This document shows, piece after piece, positions 12,575 to 24,522 of a stretch of DNA of 64,000 bases; the first letter of the stretch is position 1; each line of letters begins with the position of its first letter. Below the pieces are notes generated by a model, which searched no databases, was not told where the DNA came from, and saw only the letters and a list, made by a program, of their open reading frames with translations. Made by a program: the position numbers and the translations under genes. Origin of the DNA: Paramacrobiotus metropolitanus (lineage: Eukaryota > Tardigrada > Eutardigrada > Parachela > Macrobiotidae); the NCBI RefSeq assembly GCF_019649055.1, contig NW_026570308.1, forward strand, positions 558,001 through 622,000, written 5' to 3'.

Positions 12575-13797
12575 TTACCAGGACTTTATCAGTGCAAAAT
12601 GTCCCATATTGAACTGGGGAACCCACACGGTCGCGGTGGCATTCTGTTGAGCTGTGGCCAATTGCGTTACCGTCGTCTTGGTGCTCGGCGGCCGCGGACC
12701 CAACTCCGCCGTTGAAGAAGGCGAGATGGTTTTCAAATGGGTGACCGTTGTCTTGGTACTGGGTGGGCGTGGACCTAGTTCCACTGTTGCTAAAGGCGAT
12801 ATCGTCTGCAAATGAGTCACCGTTGTCTTTGTGCTCGGAGGTCGCGGAACCAACTCTACCGTAGAAGAAGGCGATATGGTTTGCAGATGGGTGACCGTGG
12901 TTTTGGTGCTGGGAGGTCGCGGACCAAGTTCCAATGTTGACGACGGCGAAATGGTCTGCAGGTGGGTGACTGTTGTTTTGGTACTCGGGGGTCGTGGACC
13001 AAGCTCCGCTGTAGAGGAAGGCGAAATGGTCTGCAGATGAGTAACGGTGGTCTTGGTACTCGGAGGTCGCGGACCAAGCTCCACCGTGGAAGAAGGCGAC
13101 ATGGTTTGCAGATGGGTGACTGTAGTTTTCGTACTGGGAGGCCGTGGTCCAAACTCCGCTGTAGAGGATGGTGACAGGGTTTCCAGGTGTGTGACCTTGG
13201 TTTTCGTAGTCGTTTTGGGCGGTCCGACCCATTCGTCGTCTACGAAGTCGCCGCGCGGATTTTTTAAAGGAGAGTTCACCGGTTTCCACTCAAAAATGCT
13301 GGAAAATGTTGGCTGAATCGCTTCGAAAGCATCGTCATGATCGCCTGGAAGGTAAAACAAGCTACCGGTAGCTGTTAAACAACAGAAACCAGGCCAAATA
13401 TAAAATCAGTTTCCTTGTGGACGCTTGCTACAATAATTATTCCGTAAGATTTATACATTACAGAATTTCTTCAGTCTTGTCTAGCTTCTTAATTCCATTT
13501 GTTTTGATGGAAACATCGATATTATTCGCAAATTATTTCCGCCGACTTTATTTAAGCTCGTAATTCCGCTCGTCGCATAAATCAGTTTCACTTACCGGCA
13601 TTATACTGAAGTGCAAAATTGCATTCCTTTTCTCCAAGTTTTCCTTCGTGGATAATCGCGTTTGTAATCACGGGAAACGCTTTCATCCCGCAAACCCCGT
13701 AGGATGCATTATATATAGATTGACCATAGGAAAGCACCTGCACGCTCAGACTGACATCTATGAAAGCCAGGGCAGAAATTACAGAATACCGCCACAT
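12575..13797 (-). CDS. secreted protein with 25-residue Thr/Ser/Pro tandem repeats
   Basis: Two exons: 13797-13596 and 13344-12575, joined across a 251-base intron with GTAAGTG donor and CCAG acceptor. The phases fit exactly and give 323 residues. The start codon at 13797 opens a hydrophobic signal peptide (about residues 1-22). A short cysteine-containing segment follows (V-C-G-M-K ... E-C-N-F-A-L-Q-Y), then an acidic linker (D-H-D-D-A-F-E). Exon 2 is then seven near-identical units of 25 residues, consensus S-T-K-T-T-V-T-H-L-Q-T-I-S-P-S-S-T-V-E-L plus G-P-R-P-P, with a degenerate eighth unit at the C-terminus. The Thr/Ser density suggests heavy O-glycosylation, so an extracellular mucin-like or cuticle/adhesive role is likely but not shown. 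The N-terminal segment faintly resembles the start of a trypsin-like domain, but no catalytic part follows. Family not recognised. Confidence 0.75.
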
Positions 13798-13799
13798 TA

Positions 13800-15570
13800 C
13801 GTCGCCGGTAAGTAGGGTAGCTGTTCAAAATACGGTATAAAGTGACTGACAATTTTATTACTTGAAACGCATTTCAAGTTTTACCTGTGATCCTGGTTAA
13901 ATACAGAATTCAGCGTTTATTTCGCAGTTTTCGCACGATATCTGACAAACAACATACGAACACGGGGGTTGGTAAGGAGAAGCAGTTTATTAAGAAAAAC
14001 ACGTTTATTATTGTGTGCTGATTTTACTATCAACTTGTTATTTGGCTTATGTCACACATTTCAGCACTAGCAGCCACGGTTATGATGTACCATATAACCA
14101 GGCACTTATGAAAACAAGCAGCACGTTTAAACCACAACAACATGTTTGCCGTTACGGTGCGGTTACGGAGAATAACGCGGCGTAAATGCCAGGTTAATGT
14201 GCCGCTTCGGTATACGATGTTTGGTGTCGACGACCAGAAAACTTACGCTGACTGTGTACTAAAGCTGTTTTGCACCCAACAATATTTTTGTTCTTCCGAA
14301 TAATAATTTCGCGGTAGAAAAGCGTTTTCACATATTAGAAATGTCATGGACAACAGCAAAGCATGAGCAGAAACATTTATTATTATTATGGAAACGTTTT
14401 GGTTACGCTGATTAAAAATTTAATTGTCATGCAGCACACAGAGCCATTTTGTTGGCATATTTGTATGCTTCAACTGGTTGAACGCATTCTACACACTGCA
14501 CAGTGTACTGACATGCTATGCGGAAGTCGCACCGCGACGACCGCACTAGATGACCAAACCTACTCAATCGGTAGAGTGGGAATATGCTCTGGACTCCGTA
14601 AGTGGTACTACTGCCTACTTCCGCTAGGTACGAGCGGATTGCTGTGCCTAACGAAAGTTACCGAAACCAAAACACTCAGGAACTTCCCAAATGTTTAATC
14701 ACCAAAACTGAACGAACGAACAAACAGAACAGAACAGAACGAGATATGAACTTCCTTCTAACCTAGAGTCACACGACCTTTCAGCTAGAAACAAGCTCAC
14801 AGATTTAGTTGAAGTTAGAAACTTCAGACTCATTAGTTAGACCAGAATCGTGGATGCAATTAGCGATCAAATGCGTTAGATAAGAACAGCACATCGTACG
14901 TAACGGAACAGACAACATGTACGTCATAACACGTACGTAATACGCGCATACTACGCATAGCGCGTTAGTACAGTCGTGTATGTGGCTCGTATTTGTATCG
15001 TTCATTCGCAATACGTAATAATTAACCAATTTAGCGAATGATATCTGCTTCCACTAAATAAAAACAACTCCCAAAGTTTCGTTTTCGACGCAAACGGATT
15101 AAAGGAAGATTCACAATTTAACTCATACTTTCCCCTATTTGAACATAATAATTCATCTTCTTTTTTGAGTGGGTGGGTTCCAAAAAAGGGAAATAATTCA
15201 AAAAACCGTACAAATGCAACGAATTGTAGATTAATATTGTTTTTGGGCCGTAAATGTTGTACAACAAAATTCCATCCGCAGATGATCAGCGATAACATGT
15301 TGCATACAGCATAAGTATCACTGTAATCTGGAATAAAGTTATAACCAATCTTATCGTTTTTTGCTGCCATTTTATGCTTCATTATTGTGTCACATTTAGT
15401 CAGAAATTGAGAGAAGTTGTTGTGATGAAAGAATACTACGTAAATCCCGAAATAATAAGCTCAGTGCGTTATTTTCATGGCTTAAAAGGCCAGTATTAAA
15501 CAAAGAGAGCGTAGTATTAAATCAGCTCTACAGTTCCGTAGTTTGCAAAACAAGGCATTTGTGCAATGCG
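13800..15570. other. intergenic, no gene seen
   Basis: AT-rich sequence with only short open frames. It holds the second copy of the inverted dispersed repeat (14497-14690), annotated separately. Runs such as ACGTACGTAA near 14890-14960 are simple-sequence in character. Confidence 0.5.
14497..14690 (+). repeat. inverted dispersed repeat, copy 2
   Basis: This is the plus-strand partner of the minus-strand segment at 12009-12235, about 2.3 kb away on the other side of the tandem-repeat protein gene. Best similarity is over the first 65 bases (TGTACTGACATGCTATGCGG onward). It lies in a 111-residue open frame that I do not regard as a gene. Confidence 0.5.
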
Positions 15571-15576
15571 TAACTA

Positions 15577-15900
15577 CCGTAAAAATCGAATTATAAGCCC
15601 TGGGCTTCAAAAGTTGGAACGCCTTGCGGAGGGGCTTTAATTACGGGCATGGGCTTGTATTTTGGGGGGGGGCTATTATATTTCAGATGTGTTTTATTGG
15701 CAAGGTCGTAAAAATTACATGATAATTGCTAGGTACCGGTACATGCCGGTGCTCAGAAATTTCATTTTCCGTGCATTTTATTAAAGCCCAGGGCTTCTGT
15801 TTCGGGGGGGGGGCTTATAATTTTCGAACCATTTTGAGGGGGGCTCTAATTACGGGAGGGCTTCTATTATGGGGGGGGGCCTATAATTCGATTTTTACGG
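15577..15900. mobile_element. 324 bp MITE with TA target duplication and G-rich interior
   Basis: The ends are inverted repeats of about 24 bases starting CCGTAAAAATCGAATTATAA, followed by GCCC. They are flanked by TA at 15575-15576 and 15901-15902, as in Tc1/mariner-type elements. The interior is made of repeated G-rich pieces (runs of seven to ten G followed by CTATTAT, CTTATAAT or CTCTAATTACGGG). No coding capacity. Confidence 0.75.
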
Positions 15901-15904
15901 TATA

Positions 15905-16800
15905 TCACACGAACGGTCAATTCATTCTGAAACCATCACTGGATGCACGGTGCGCTTCTTAAAACACACTGCTTCTCCAAAAGATTGATAATTTTAGCGA
16001 AACAATCATGCTAATAACGATTTTGCCGAGACATTAACTGGCCTCCTCACCGCATCACCAGGAACCGGGTAATGCCTGTGTCACTGTTAACCTCGTTAAA
16101 GCGCAGCATTGACGCCGTGTCATATTAACCATTACTGCATCAGCATTTCCTGCGACGCACTTTCCAGCGCCGGTCGCTTTTAAAAACCCGTTTTTCTTTG
16201 TAAAGGTTACCCTAGCAATCTTTACAATACTTAGCAGCAGGTGTGTCTATATATGCGCAGCCTATATGACTATAAATAAAAATACGGCTAATTAGGTGGG
16301 CAACGGAGTAAACGGCCGTGTCTGTGTTAATCCTATTAATTACGCCCATGTACAGAGTACTGCAGTGCTGCATCTATTACGCACGGTGTTAAAAGCTGCT
16401 CTGTTGGGACAACGTAACAACACTACAAGAGGGTTTCCTGCAACTGACGACCGCCTCTGCACCTCTTCCCGAAATGATTTTATTTCCCACATCCATTAAG
16501 GCAGCACTCCGTCTGATTATCCCCTCATTGTCTGGAAAATAATTGCGTGCATTAAACTATATCAACAAATTCAGCCGAATCTTCCGTTATATTTGGAATT
16601 AATCCCGATAAAATGCCAGAGAAATTTTGGATCTGTGCCTATAGAACCACAGCACCTTTTTGCGTGTCATTCATTCTTGTAGTTGTGACCATAGAATAAT
16701 GCTTTAGCACCCATAATTTGATAATGTTTTATCAGGCACTATTTTAATAAACTAGGATGATCAACGGGCCAATCTGATTACAAGCTTTTGTGCACAAATT
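15905..16800. other. intergenic, no gene seen
   Basis: No supported coding, RNA gene or repeat. This is the upstream region of the receptor gene that starts at 16810. Confidence 0.45.
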
Positions 16801-16809
16801 ACAAAGGTC

Positions 16810-18231
16810 ATGGCTTTGGCCAATAATTCATCAGTTGTACCTTTCGGTCCGGTAATTGCGTACCCAGAATTGTTAGCCTGGTTTATCATCTCCACCATTA
16901 TCTGCGTTATCGGGACCATCGCTGGTGTGGCTTTGATGAGCGTCATTTTAAAACAGCACAACTTTCGCGACGGAACCAATCCTTTGATCGTCCAGTGGCT
17001 GGGCCTCGACTGCTTCATCCTGGCCATCCCCACGCTCCTGGCCAACATCGAGGTCTTCCGCACCCAGATCGGCCATCCGGGCGCCATTAACTGCAAACCG
17101 GTGTTTTTCCTGCAGTACTTTCCCACCTGCGTCTCGCACTGGATCCAAGTATGCATCGCGTTGAATCGCTGCACGGCGGTCCTGTTCCCGCACCACTTCC
17201 GGACGTGCTCCAGTCGCGCCAGTGTGGGGACGATGAGCGGTTTCTGTTGGCTGTTAAATATCGGGCTGTCGGTGCCGTTTCTCTTCGGGGTGGGAGCGAC
17301 GTTTGCGCAGGCCTTTCCCCTGGGTTCGTGTAGTCTGTTGATTAATAATCCGCGGGTGTTTCTCATTATGGGCTCGCTGGTGACCACGGTTCCGTTGTGT
17401 CTGGAGGGGCTATGTTATGCCGTGGTTTTGGTTGGTTTTCGCTGTCAGCGACAAGTGCAACCAGGGAATTCGCGATCGGATGCTCATCGCCAGAAGCGGA
17501 AGCGAAAGGAGAATATGATCTCGCTGGTATTGCTGCTGTGCTTCTTATGGTATTTGGTGTGTTATCTCCCGCAGACCGTTATATCGTCGTATATGGGATG
17601 GTACTGGCGGACGCACTGGAGCGCGTTTAATTGGCTTCGAACGCTTTTTGGAACGGCACAAGCCGGAACACCGGTAAGCACCAAATAAAACTATAATTTC
17701 TACCAAATTTTCTAATTATTCCGCACACTGCTACAGCAGTCTCCAATCTTATGATTAATAATAGTATTGACGAAAAAAATAAAATGCCTTTCGCACCCTG
17801 AAGCATTTTTTTTCCCACTTTGTCTGACAACCAAAATTTAATAAGATATTGTAAATCCTGGGGTTTGTCATAAATAAAGGGATTGTACTGCAGTGAACCA
17901 GGACTCACTTTTATTGCAGTTTATCCTCATGGTTGGCAACGCGGAATACCGAGCCGGCATGTCCCAGCTGATCCGTTTTCATTTCAACGCGATTACGGCT
18001 CTCCCTGGTTCCTCCAAGTTTTCCACATCCGGTTCCACACGAAAAAATGGAAAGAGTATCAATGCTCCAGTACAGCAACCGAGAAGAGCGCCAAATTTTG
18101 ATACAGAGATGTTCGTTCTACCCTTGCAGCAGGTCAAATTTTGTTTAACTTTCAAATGCTTAATTGTTTACACTTGGATAGATTTTTTCAGTACTTATTC
18201 CCAAAAGCTGAATACAAAGATCCACGTCTAG
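16810..18231 (+). CDS. rhodopsin-like seven-helix receptor (receptor 1)
   Basis: Exon 1 is 16810-17673 (288 codons, ending at a GTAAGC donor) and exon 2 is 17902-18231 (acceptor AACCAG), phase 0, giving about 397 residues. The N-terminus has the sequon N-N-S-S. Helices lie at about 20-47, 60-80, 98-125, 145-165, 187-212 and 238-262, and exon 2 supplies helix 7 and the tail (D-S-L-L-L-Q-F-I-L-M then the N-A-E-Y-R segment). The D-R-Y position reads L-N-R. A basic stretch (Q-K-R-K-R-K) lies in the third cytoplasmic loop. The ligand cannot be told from sequence. It is more distant from the receptors at 19848 and 29146 than those are from each other. The exact end of exon 2 is less certain because another intron could remove part of the tail. 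Confidence 0.75.
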
Positions 18232-18234
18232 ATA

Positions 18235-19845
18235 CGCACATACTAAAATAGAATTTATGGAAATACTCACAAACCTTCAAAGAATTTATTGTTGTGTTCA
18301 TTATGCATGCGCAATTTAATACTTGCTTTAATGGTTTTCTTTATTGACGTGAAAAGTAGATATCTCTTGATTTACCTCCTGTGTTGTCGGTGACCTGTGA
18401 TCATCAGTTTTTGCAGGTTTTTGCAGGAACACAAACACATGGTTTGAACATGGTTTTTGCAGCAACACAAATGGACAAATTTATTACAATATTCTTTGTT
18501 ATTCATGCAGGGAAAGAATTTGTTGTACTAGCGCACGCTATAGCTTTTGTTGCTGCTTCTCACCGTAGTCAGATAAGCCGAAACAAAAGATACAGTGTGC
18601 GCACTGCCTGTTTTGAAGCGTGCAGCCGGTTTCTGACGGGACCCGACACAAGGGATTTTCGTATTATTAAAAACAATCAGTGACGGTGAGAAAACTGGAT
18701 TTTAATAAATAGAATTCTTCGGGTTGTGGAACTCACAAGCGCCCATTAATAGTTTTCTGAAACATATTCCAAGCAAATGTTGGCTAATTTACCGGTTTAT
18801 TAGTTTCTCCAATAGCCATACACGTAGTGTTAACAAGGCATAATAACGGTATAACATTGTGCACATTGCACAATTCGTCATCGCAATGCAATAATTTTTT
18901 CTTACTGTCACAACAACACCGCAGAGGAATATTTGATATAAGTATGTATGCAAAGACGTTCTTGTCTTGATGTACACACATTTTATCCATTTGATTTCAC
19001 GGCTAAAATAATATAGGCACAGGAATACCAAATCCGCATGTAGTACAGTAGTACACAACATACGGGTGAGCCTCGCTCTCATGAGTACCTCCGTCAACGA
19101 TTGTCGCTGGAAATTCAGCGAGGCAACGCTGCTTCCGTGCTCGGGACAATGGAGGGAGCGGCAGCATTAATAAATGAAATTCTGTTTTTTTTATCTGTTG
19201 TTCTGAAACTGTGATGTTACCGCATTTTCTTGGAGATGAATTTTGCAACTTACATAACATCCACCTTCAATAGTACAGTAGTAACGGTACCATTGTCCTG
19301 TCCATTAGTGCTACTTTTGGGTAGGCTGTTGCAGTAAACTAAACTGTACAGCTGCATGTGGATGTACAGTTTATGCCAATTCGGTGTCACACCATCCGAC
19401 AAATGTAAACGTTGTCTGCACAACCTTTCCTACAAACATCTGTCTGTCAAAGCGTCACAAACGTACCATATTCTATAGATCAAAACGCATTTATACGCAT
19501 GACTGACAGTCTGGCAGTGGCAGATAGTAGCTAGATACCCCTGGTGCTCGAACACGGTCATCATGTTCCTCAGCCCTCACATTTGAAAGTCGGGCAATAC
19601 CGAATACTTACAGAAAGAGAAGTACTGCCGCAAAAATTTCCTACATGTTTGACTTTCCTTTCTTGCTCAATGGGAAATAAGGATTTAAATTGAGCTTATT
19701 TAACTGAAGCGCTTTTATTAACTGGACGTAATGCCTTTGTACATCTTTCCACAAGCAATAAAACGAAGATTTTGGGGTATACATGTTACCGGTTATCTGA
19801 AACGTTTTGCCTAGCTTAACGGGCGATTACTGATCAGCCTTATAG
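18235..19845. other. intergenic between two receptor genes, no gene seen
   Basis: Only short open frames without recognisable domains. A small internal repeat (TTTTTGCAG with AACACAAA) occurs near 18409-18470. A TA-rich stretch precedes the next receptor. Confidence 0.45.
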
Positions 19846-19847
19846 TT

Positions 19848-20849
19848 ATGGACTTCTTTCTGCTTTCTGTTAGTATCAATCTGACCGTAGAAAACACTAC
19901 CAATCGCAGTGCAACATCATTATCAGCAGCGGAAACTCCTGCACAACAATTTGGCACGATCTATTCCTTACTGTTATGCGTATTAACACTGATCAACAAC
20001 GGCGCCGTTCTCCTGGCGTTCGTTCGCAGTCGTAATCTACGTTCAGCTCCCTTCAGCTGCTACCTGCTGAATTTAACCATGGCCAACCTGTTCCACAGTA
20101 TTGCCTCAAGCCCACTGGAAATCGCTCTGCTTCTTTCACCCGGCAGGCAGCACCCAGCGGTTTTCTGTTCCATCGTTTTGCATTTTATGTACATCAGCAA
20201 CGCACTGATGATGCAGTGCCATGTACTGATCACCAGCAACCGCGTATGGGCTATCATCTTCCCGCTCTCGTACCGGCAGCATCACTCCACAAGAACCGCA
20301 GTGTTTCTCTGCGTCTTGACCTGGCTGAGCACGTGTGTCGTGCTGCTACCCGGTTTGCTAATGGATGCGCTGTATTTTCGCGAGACGGGCGACAATGTCA
20401 CCTGCTTAATGGACCCAAAAGCGCATCCGTCCCTGTACCAATGGAGCATGGCGACCCAAATCCTTCTCTATGTATTACCGATTGGCATCCTCGTGGCGGC
20501 GTATTTGCTCATCTGCTGGAAACGCCATCAGCGTGGAACACGCGGAGTTGTAAGTAGATTACCAACGGAATCGATGTCGATCAACCAACGGAAACAGTCG
20601 TCCAAAGCGTTCACGGCCTTGACGTTGCTGACCGTGGCGGTAGTAGTCTGCTGGACGCCCCTGGCGGTCTGTTACTGTCTCCTGAATTTTAGTGGGGTGG
20701 TGATCGCGACGTTCTTCCAAGTGGCGCGGTATGTCTGGGCAATCGAGCCGGTTCTGGACCCGATATTCTTCATCATCGCTTTTGATGATCTGCGGGCTGA
20801 GCTCCGCGACTTACTCCGAATGCGATTCAAATGTGTCCGTACGGCTTAA
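19848..20849 (+). CDS. rhodopsin-like seven-helix receptor (receptor 2), single exon
   Basis: One open frame of 333 residues carries all seven helices. The N-terminus has three sequons (N-L-T, N-T-T, N-R-S). Helices lie at about 35-60, 70-95, 105-130, 148-170, 200-222, 255-278 and 290-315. A Cys before helix 3 (V-F-C) and one in the second outer loop (V-T-C) can form the usual disulphide. The D-R-Y motif is replaced by S-N-R-V-W-A-I, helix 6 has C-W-T-P, and the N-P-x-x-Y position reads D-P-I-F-F. The S/T-N-R-x-W-A-I signature is shared with the minus-strand receptor at 29146-30579, so the two are paralogues. The intron that splits helix 5 in that paralogue is absent here. Ligand unknown. Confidence 0.85.
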   Translation: MDFFLLSVSINLTVENTTNRSATSLSAAETPAQQFGTIYSLLLCVLTLINNGAVLLAFVRSRNLRSAPFSCYLLNLTMANLFHSIASSPLEIALLLSPGRQHPAVFCSIVLHFMYISNALMMQCHVLITSNRVWAIIFPLSYRQHHSTRTAVFLCVLTWLSTCVVLLPGLLMDALYFRETGDNVTCLMDPKAHPSLYQWSMATQILLYVLPIGILVAAYLLICWKRHQRGTRGVVSRLPTESMSINQRKQSSKAFTALTLLTVAVVVCWTPLAVCYCLLNFSGVVIATFFQVARYVWAIEPVLDPIFFIIAFDDLRAELRDLLRMRFKCVRTA

Positions 20850-21725
20850 TTTGGGTACAAACAGTCAACTATTTGTATTGTATGTAGAAATTAAAATTTT
20901 CGTGCACTGATTTTGTAAGATTTCAGGAAAATTGTTGTGATTGCTATGCATGTCTGCTTACACAACAAACAGCCACAATTTCAAAAGAAAAGAATGATAA
21001 CAAATGAAGTTTTCGCACTGAGAAATATTTATTTTAGCTTCTTTACCTACTTCTATACACTGAAAGTTGGAAAATTTCTGTACAATGAAAAAATTACTCC
21101 GAGACGAAACGCGTGGACAGGCTCAACTTCGCCTATGAAAACCTTGTATTGTACACCAACCGGACAGAGTTTAATCATTTTTAGAATTTTAACAGAACCG
21201 CTCGTAAGCAAAAACGGCATCATCATAATAATATTATACAGTGCATGAACTGATGAATATAAACGTGCATAAACGAGTCCATGATCAGAAATGCTCAACT
21301 CCGCCGATCCACGATTACTTTAGAAGACGGCAAACAAGTCGCTAAAGCATGCACTCTCTCCACATGGTAACGGAAAAACTACCGCTTAAGGGAAGATATT
21401 AGTTGAAAAAATCAACATTAAATCCTGTAATTATTATATCTCCAACGCAGTGCTTTGTATCGTTCCAAAATATTCGAATGAAAACGCGCTAAAATTTGAT
21501 GTCGTTTACTCAGATTATATTGCTTAATCACCTTTTATTTGGCAGTAGCAACCTCACATAAAAATGCCTGCGCGCTGGATACTACATAAAATGGCTTAAT
21601 TATTGCTTAACCCTATTAACAACAATACAGAAAAGCAGTTTTTTTTTCAACAAAATACTTCGGTCAGTGGTTCCAGGCCAAGTATGTCCTTCCACAGTTC
21701 CCAACTACCAAACGGATTCAATCGA
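20850..21725. other. intergenic, no gene seen
   Basis: AT-rich sequence between the convergent receptor 2 and the minus-strand acyltransferase gene. No supported feature. Confidence 0.45.
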
Positions 21726-22036
21726 TGTCATGCTGATTCCTGGTGATTTCCACTCGTAAATGATTCAGCGGAAGCCGGTGTGTACATCAGCCAGCATGTG
21801 CGGTAGTTTCTGTATTCTTCTCCTCCGAGACATTTGATATCGTCAATCTGGGACAGCAGTTGCAATGGCGTCTGTAACCGACCAAAACGTCCAGACGACC
21901 AAGTCGTCCGGCGGACGCTTTAGTCGTTAAACCGACCAAACCGTCCGGTAACCAAAAAAACGTCCGCCGTAAATTTTGCCCATTCAAAAATTTTTGCATT
22001 CTCGATGTGACCCGAAGTTCCTGAGAGCATCTCAGC

Positions 22037-22250
22037 CAGGACACTTTGGGCGCAGCACTATTTTAGCCCGGACACTTTTGTCGGAGCACTATTTGGAGCC
22101 GGACACTTTGGTCGGAGCACTTTTTCAGCCCGGACACCTTGGTCGGAGCACTGTTTCAGCCCGGACACTTTGGTCGGAGCACTATTTCAGCCCGGACACT
22201 TTGGGCGCAGCACTGTTTCAGCCCGGACACTTTGGTCAGAGCACTATTTC
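22037..22250 (+). repeat. 31-base tandem repeats in left arm of foldback element (about 7 units)
   Basis: The consensus unit begins CGGACACTTTGGTCGGAGCA and ends CTATTTCAGCC. Seven units follow each other, with variants G-C-G-C for T-C-G-G and CTGTTT for CTATTT. This is part of the inverted terminal region, not a CRISPR array (no unique spacers). Confidence 0.9.
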
Positions 22251-24342
22251 AGCCAAAAACCAAAGATCGTCTGATAGAAAACTTCAAAAAACCCTATCAT
22301 ACAAAGTCTACGGACCTCCACCACAACCAATCAGCGAGGACGTTAAGCAACTGCTGGGTTCAGTTGCTTGGGAGCTTTTGTGGTGATATTGAAATTTTGC
22401 AAATTTTGTTTACTTGGACATTTCGGTCTTCTGTTTCGGTCTGCCTGGGAAATAAGCTTCTAGAAACCTTTGTGTATAGCGTTGGGTTTTAGGATAACAA
22501 AAACATATGCTCGAGAAAGGTTTAAATCATTTTACAACTGAACGCACAAAAAACTAGGGGAACCTATTAAAGCAGTGTTCCAAGTGAGATTCGCGAACCT
22601 TCTGCTGACAACTGGCAACCGGCAAGCTTAGAATAGCTGCGGGATGGCGGGTGGCTGCTTGATACTTATGTAGAAGACAGTGTTCTGTATCAGAAAAATT
22701 TTGTGATTTGGTCGGTACGTAGGGCGATTCCGTCAAACCTGGATCCATCAGTGAATCTGGGTGCGCAACTCTGGTTACGTGTTCATTGTTCTTCACCGGG
22801 CGATGCGACAACCCTTTGGGGAGATTCAACAAGCTTTATTTTCGACAAATATTTAGCTTTATCAACACAACACAGTTAACTTTGACAACGCAGCATTCAT
22901 CATCTATGCATTGATTTGCTCAAAAAAGAGCAACAGTTATACGAAAGGTTAATACAACGGCACTGGCACGGTATCGATATTTCCACGCTTAACGGTCGCA
23001 GACGAACGTACTACCGTTTCTTTGTTGCGATAGTTTATGCATTTAGAATACCCCTAGTTTTTGCATTTAGTTTATGCATTTAGAATTTAGTAGTTTGCTG
23101 ATACTCCCATGTTCCACCGTTTGTCGAATCGCCCTGTCAATTGCGTAAAATGTATAGACTAAAAATACAATAGGCCTTTGTGAAGTCTAAGCCATTGCGT
23201 GCTATTGTTATCGAATCGCCCTCTGAACCGATTTGGACTCCAAATTTTGGAGTCCCACTTTGTGGAGACTTAAGAGTACTCCTACAGATCTACTGTTAAA
23301 TGTTCTATATGTACATCGTTCCACGTTTTTTATAGGTTTTTGTTCGTGTTTGTGGACTAGAAACAAAGCGATTTACGAGCAACAATAAATAACAATTGAA
23401 ATGAACTTTATGGTGAACGCTTTAATTACATAATGCTTGAACTTTAAAGTTCACGCCAAGAATTGTCGATTTTCGACGAATAATAATAAATGCTTGCTGA
23501 GGAATGCTACTCTTGAGAACCGGAAGATGTCTTGCGAATAAAATGGATGAGCGCAACTAACCTTACTCCGATGATTCCAGCGTCACTGTTTCAAACGGTA
23601 TCTTCATGAAAAAAAGTATCTTTGAATTTTGGTAGTAAATAAGTGATAGGAACATAAGGCGAAGCCGAGCTGCTGCACGAGGAAAGCTCGCAGAGTAGCA
23701 GTCAAGCGAAATGATGTTTGGAAATTTTATTTTCTTCAGTGTATCTGCCAGCTCTTCAAGAATTGATCCTTTAAAAATAAACAAAGAATTTCATGTAAGT
23801 AGTTAGCTGGTGCGTAATTGCCGCCTGCCAGTGGAAAAGGTAATGAATTCGTTAATAAACGAGTAATTATCAAGGTAGCTTCGATAAGCATCATATGAAG
23901 CCAGCCTTAACAGCCTTTCAATAACGTAATTTATCTGTAATTGATTTGTTCCGCGCAGTTTGCGCGCGGTCAACCGGTTATTTAAAACAGCTATGAAAGG
24001 CAGCCTTTACAAGTCAACCATTATACGGTCAGTTTGTATAGTATTTAGGCTGACCGAAAGCTTGCACTTAATTATACCGTCCATACGGTAAAGAAAAGTA
24101 TTAAGGCATGGTTGATTAGAGCACTGATTTCAGTTCTTCCACCATAATCAGTGAAGAGCGTACTTCGAACAAAAGCACACTCGTATAGGCGGGTGATGAA
24201 TGACTGTAACAAAGAAAATTTATTCATCGAGTGACGACGAAAAAATTTTTGCATAGTAACATGAACCGTAGAACCCAGTCCAAGTAGGAACACATTTTGT
24301 CAATCCGCCTAATTTCCAGATTTGACTGCCGGAAATAAAAGA

Positions 24343-24522
24343 GAGCTCCAACCAAAGTGTCGGGTCCAAATAATGCTCCGACCAAAGTGTCCGAGATGAA
24401 ATAGTGCTCAGACCAAAGTGTCCGGGCTGAAATAGTGCTCCGACCAAAGTGTCCGTCTCCAAAGGTGCTCCGACCAAAGTGTCCGAGATGAAATAATGCT
24501 CAGACCAAAGTCTCCGGGCTGA
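24343..24522 (-). repeat. 31-base tandem repeats in right arm of foldback element (about 5-6 units)
   Basis: The same 31-base unit appears in opposite orientation (for example AGTGTCCGGGCTGAAATAGT, then GCTCCGACCAA). Two units carry replaced words (GAGATGAAAT, GTCTCCAAAG), so the two arms have diverged in unit number and sequence. Confidence 0.85.

Noticed and set aside
12831-13316. Plus-strand open frames opposite the tandem-repeat gene
   Set aside because: They are antisense shadows of a 75-base in-frame repeat. The minus-strand frame has the signal peptide, intron and stop.
13596-13797. Trypsin-like protease start (V-C-G ... I-I-H-E-G) in the tandem-repeat protein
   Set aside because: Only a faint resemblance; no catalytic His, Asp or Ser region follows.
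18381-18683. 100-residue open frame between the receptors
   Set aside because: No domain, no splice support, and an internal short repeat; likely chance.
22037-22250. Regular 31-base repeats that could suggest a CRISPR array
   Set aside because: Units are directly adjacent with no unique spacers, they recur inverted at the other end of a transposon-like element, and the genome is eukaryotic.
24220-24477. Open frames across the 31-base repeat arms
   Set aside because: They are by-products of a repeat of 31 bases read in changing frames within inverted non-coding ends.
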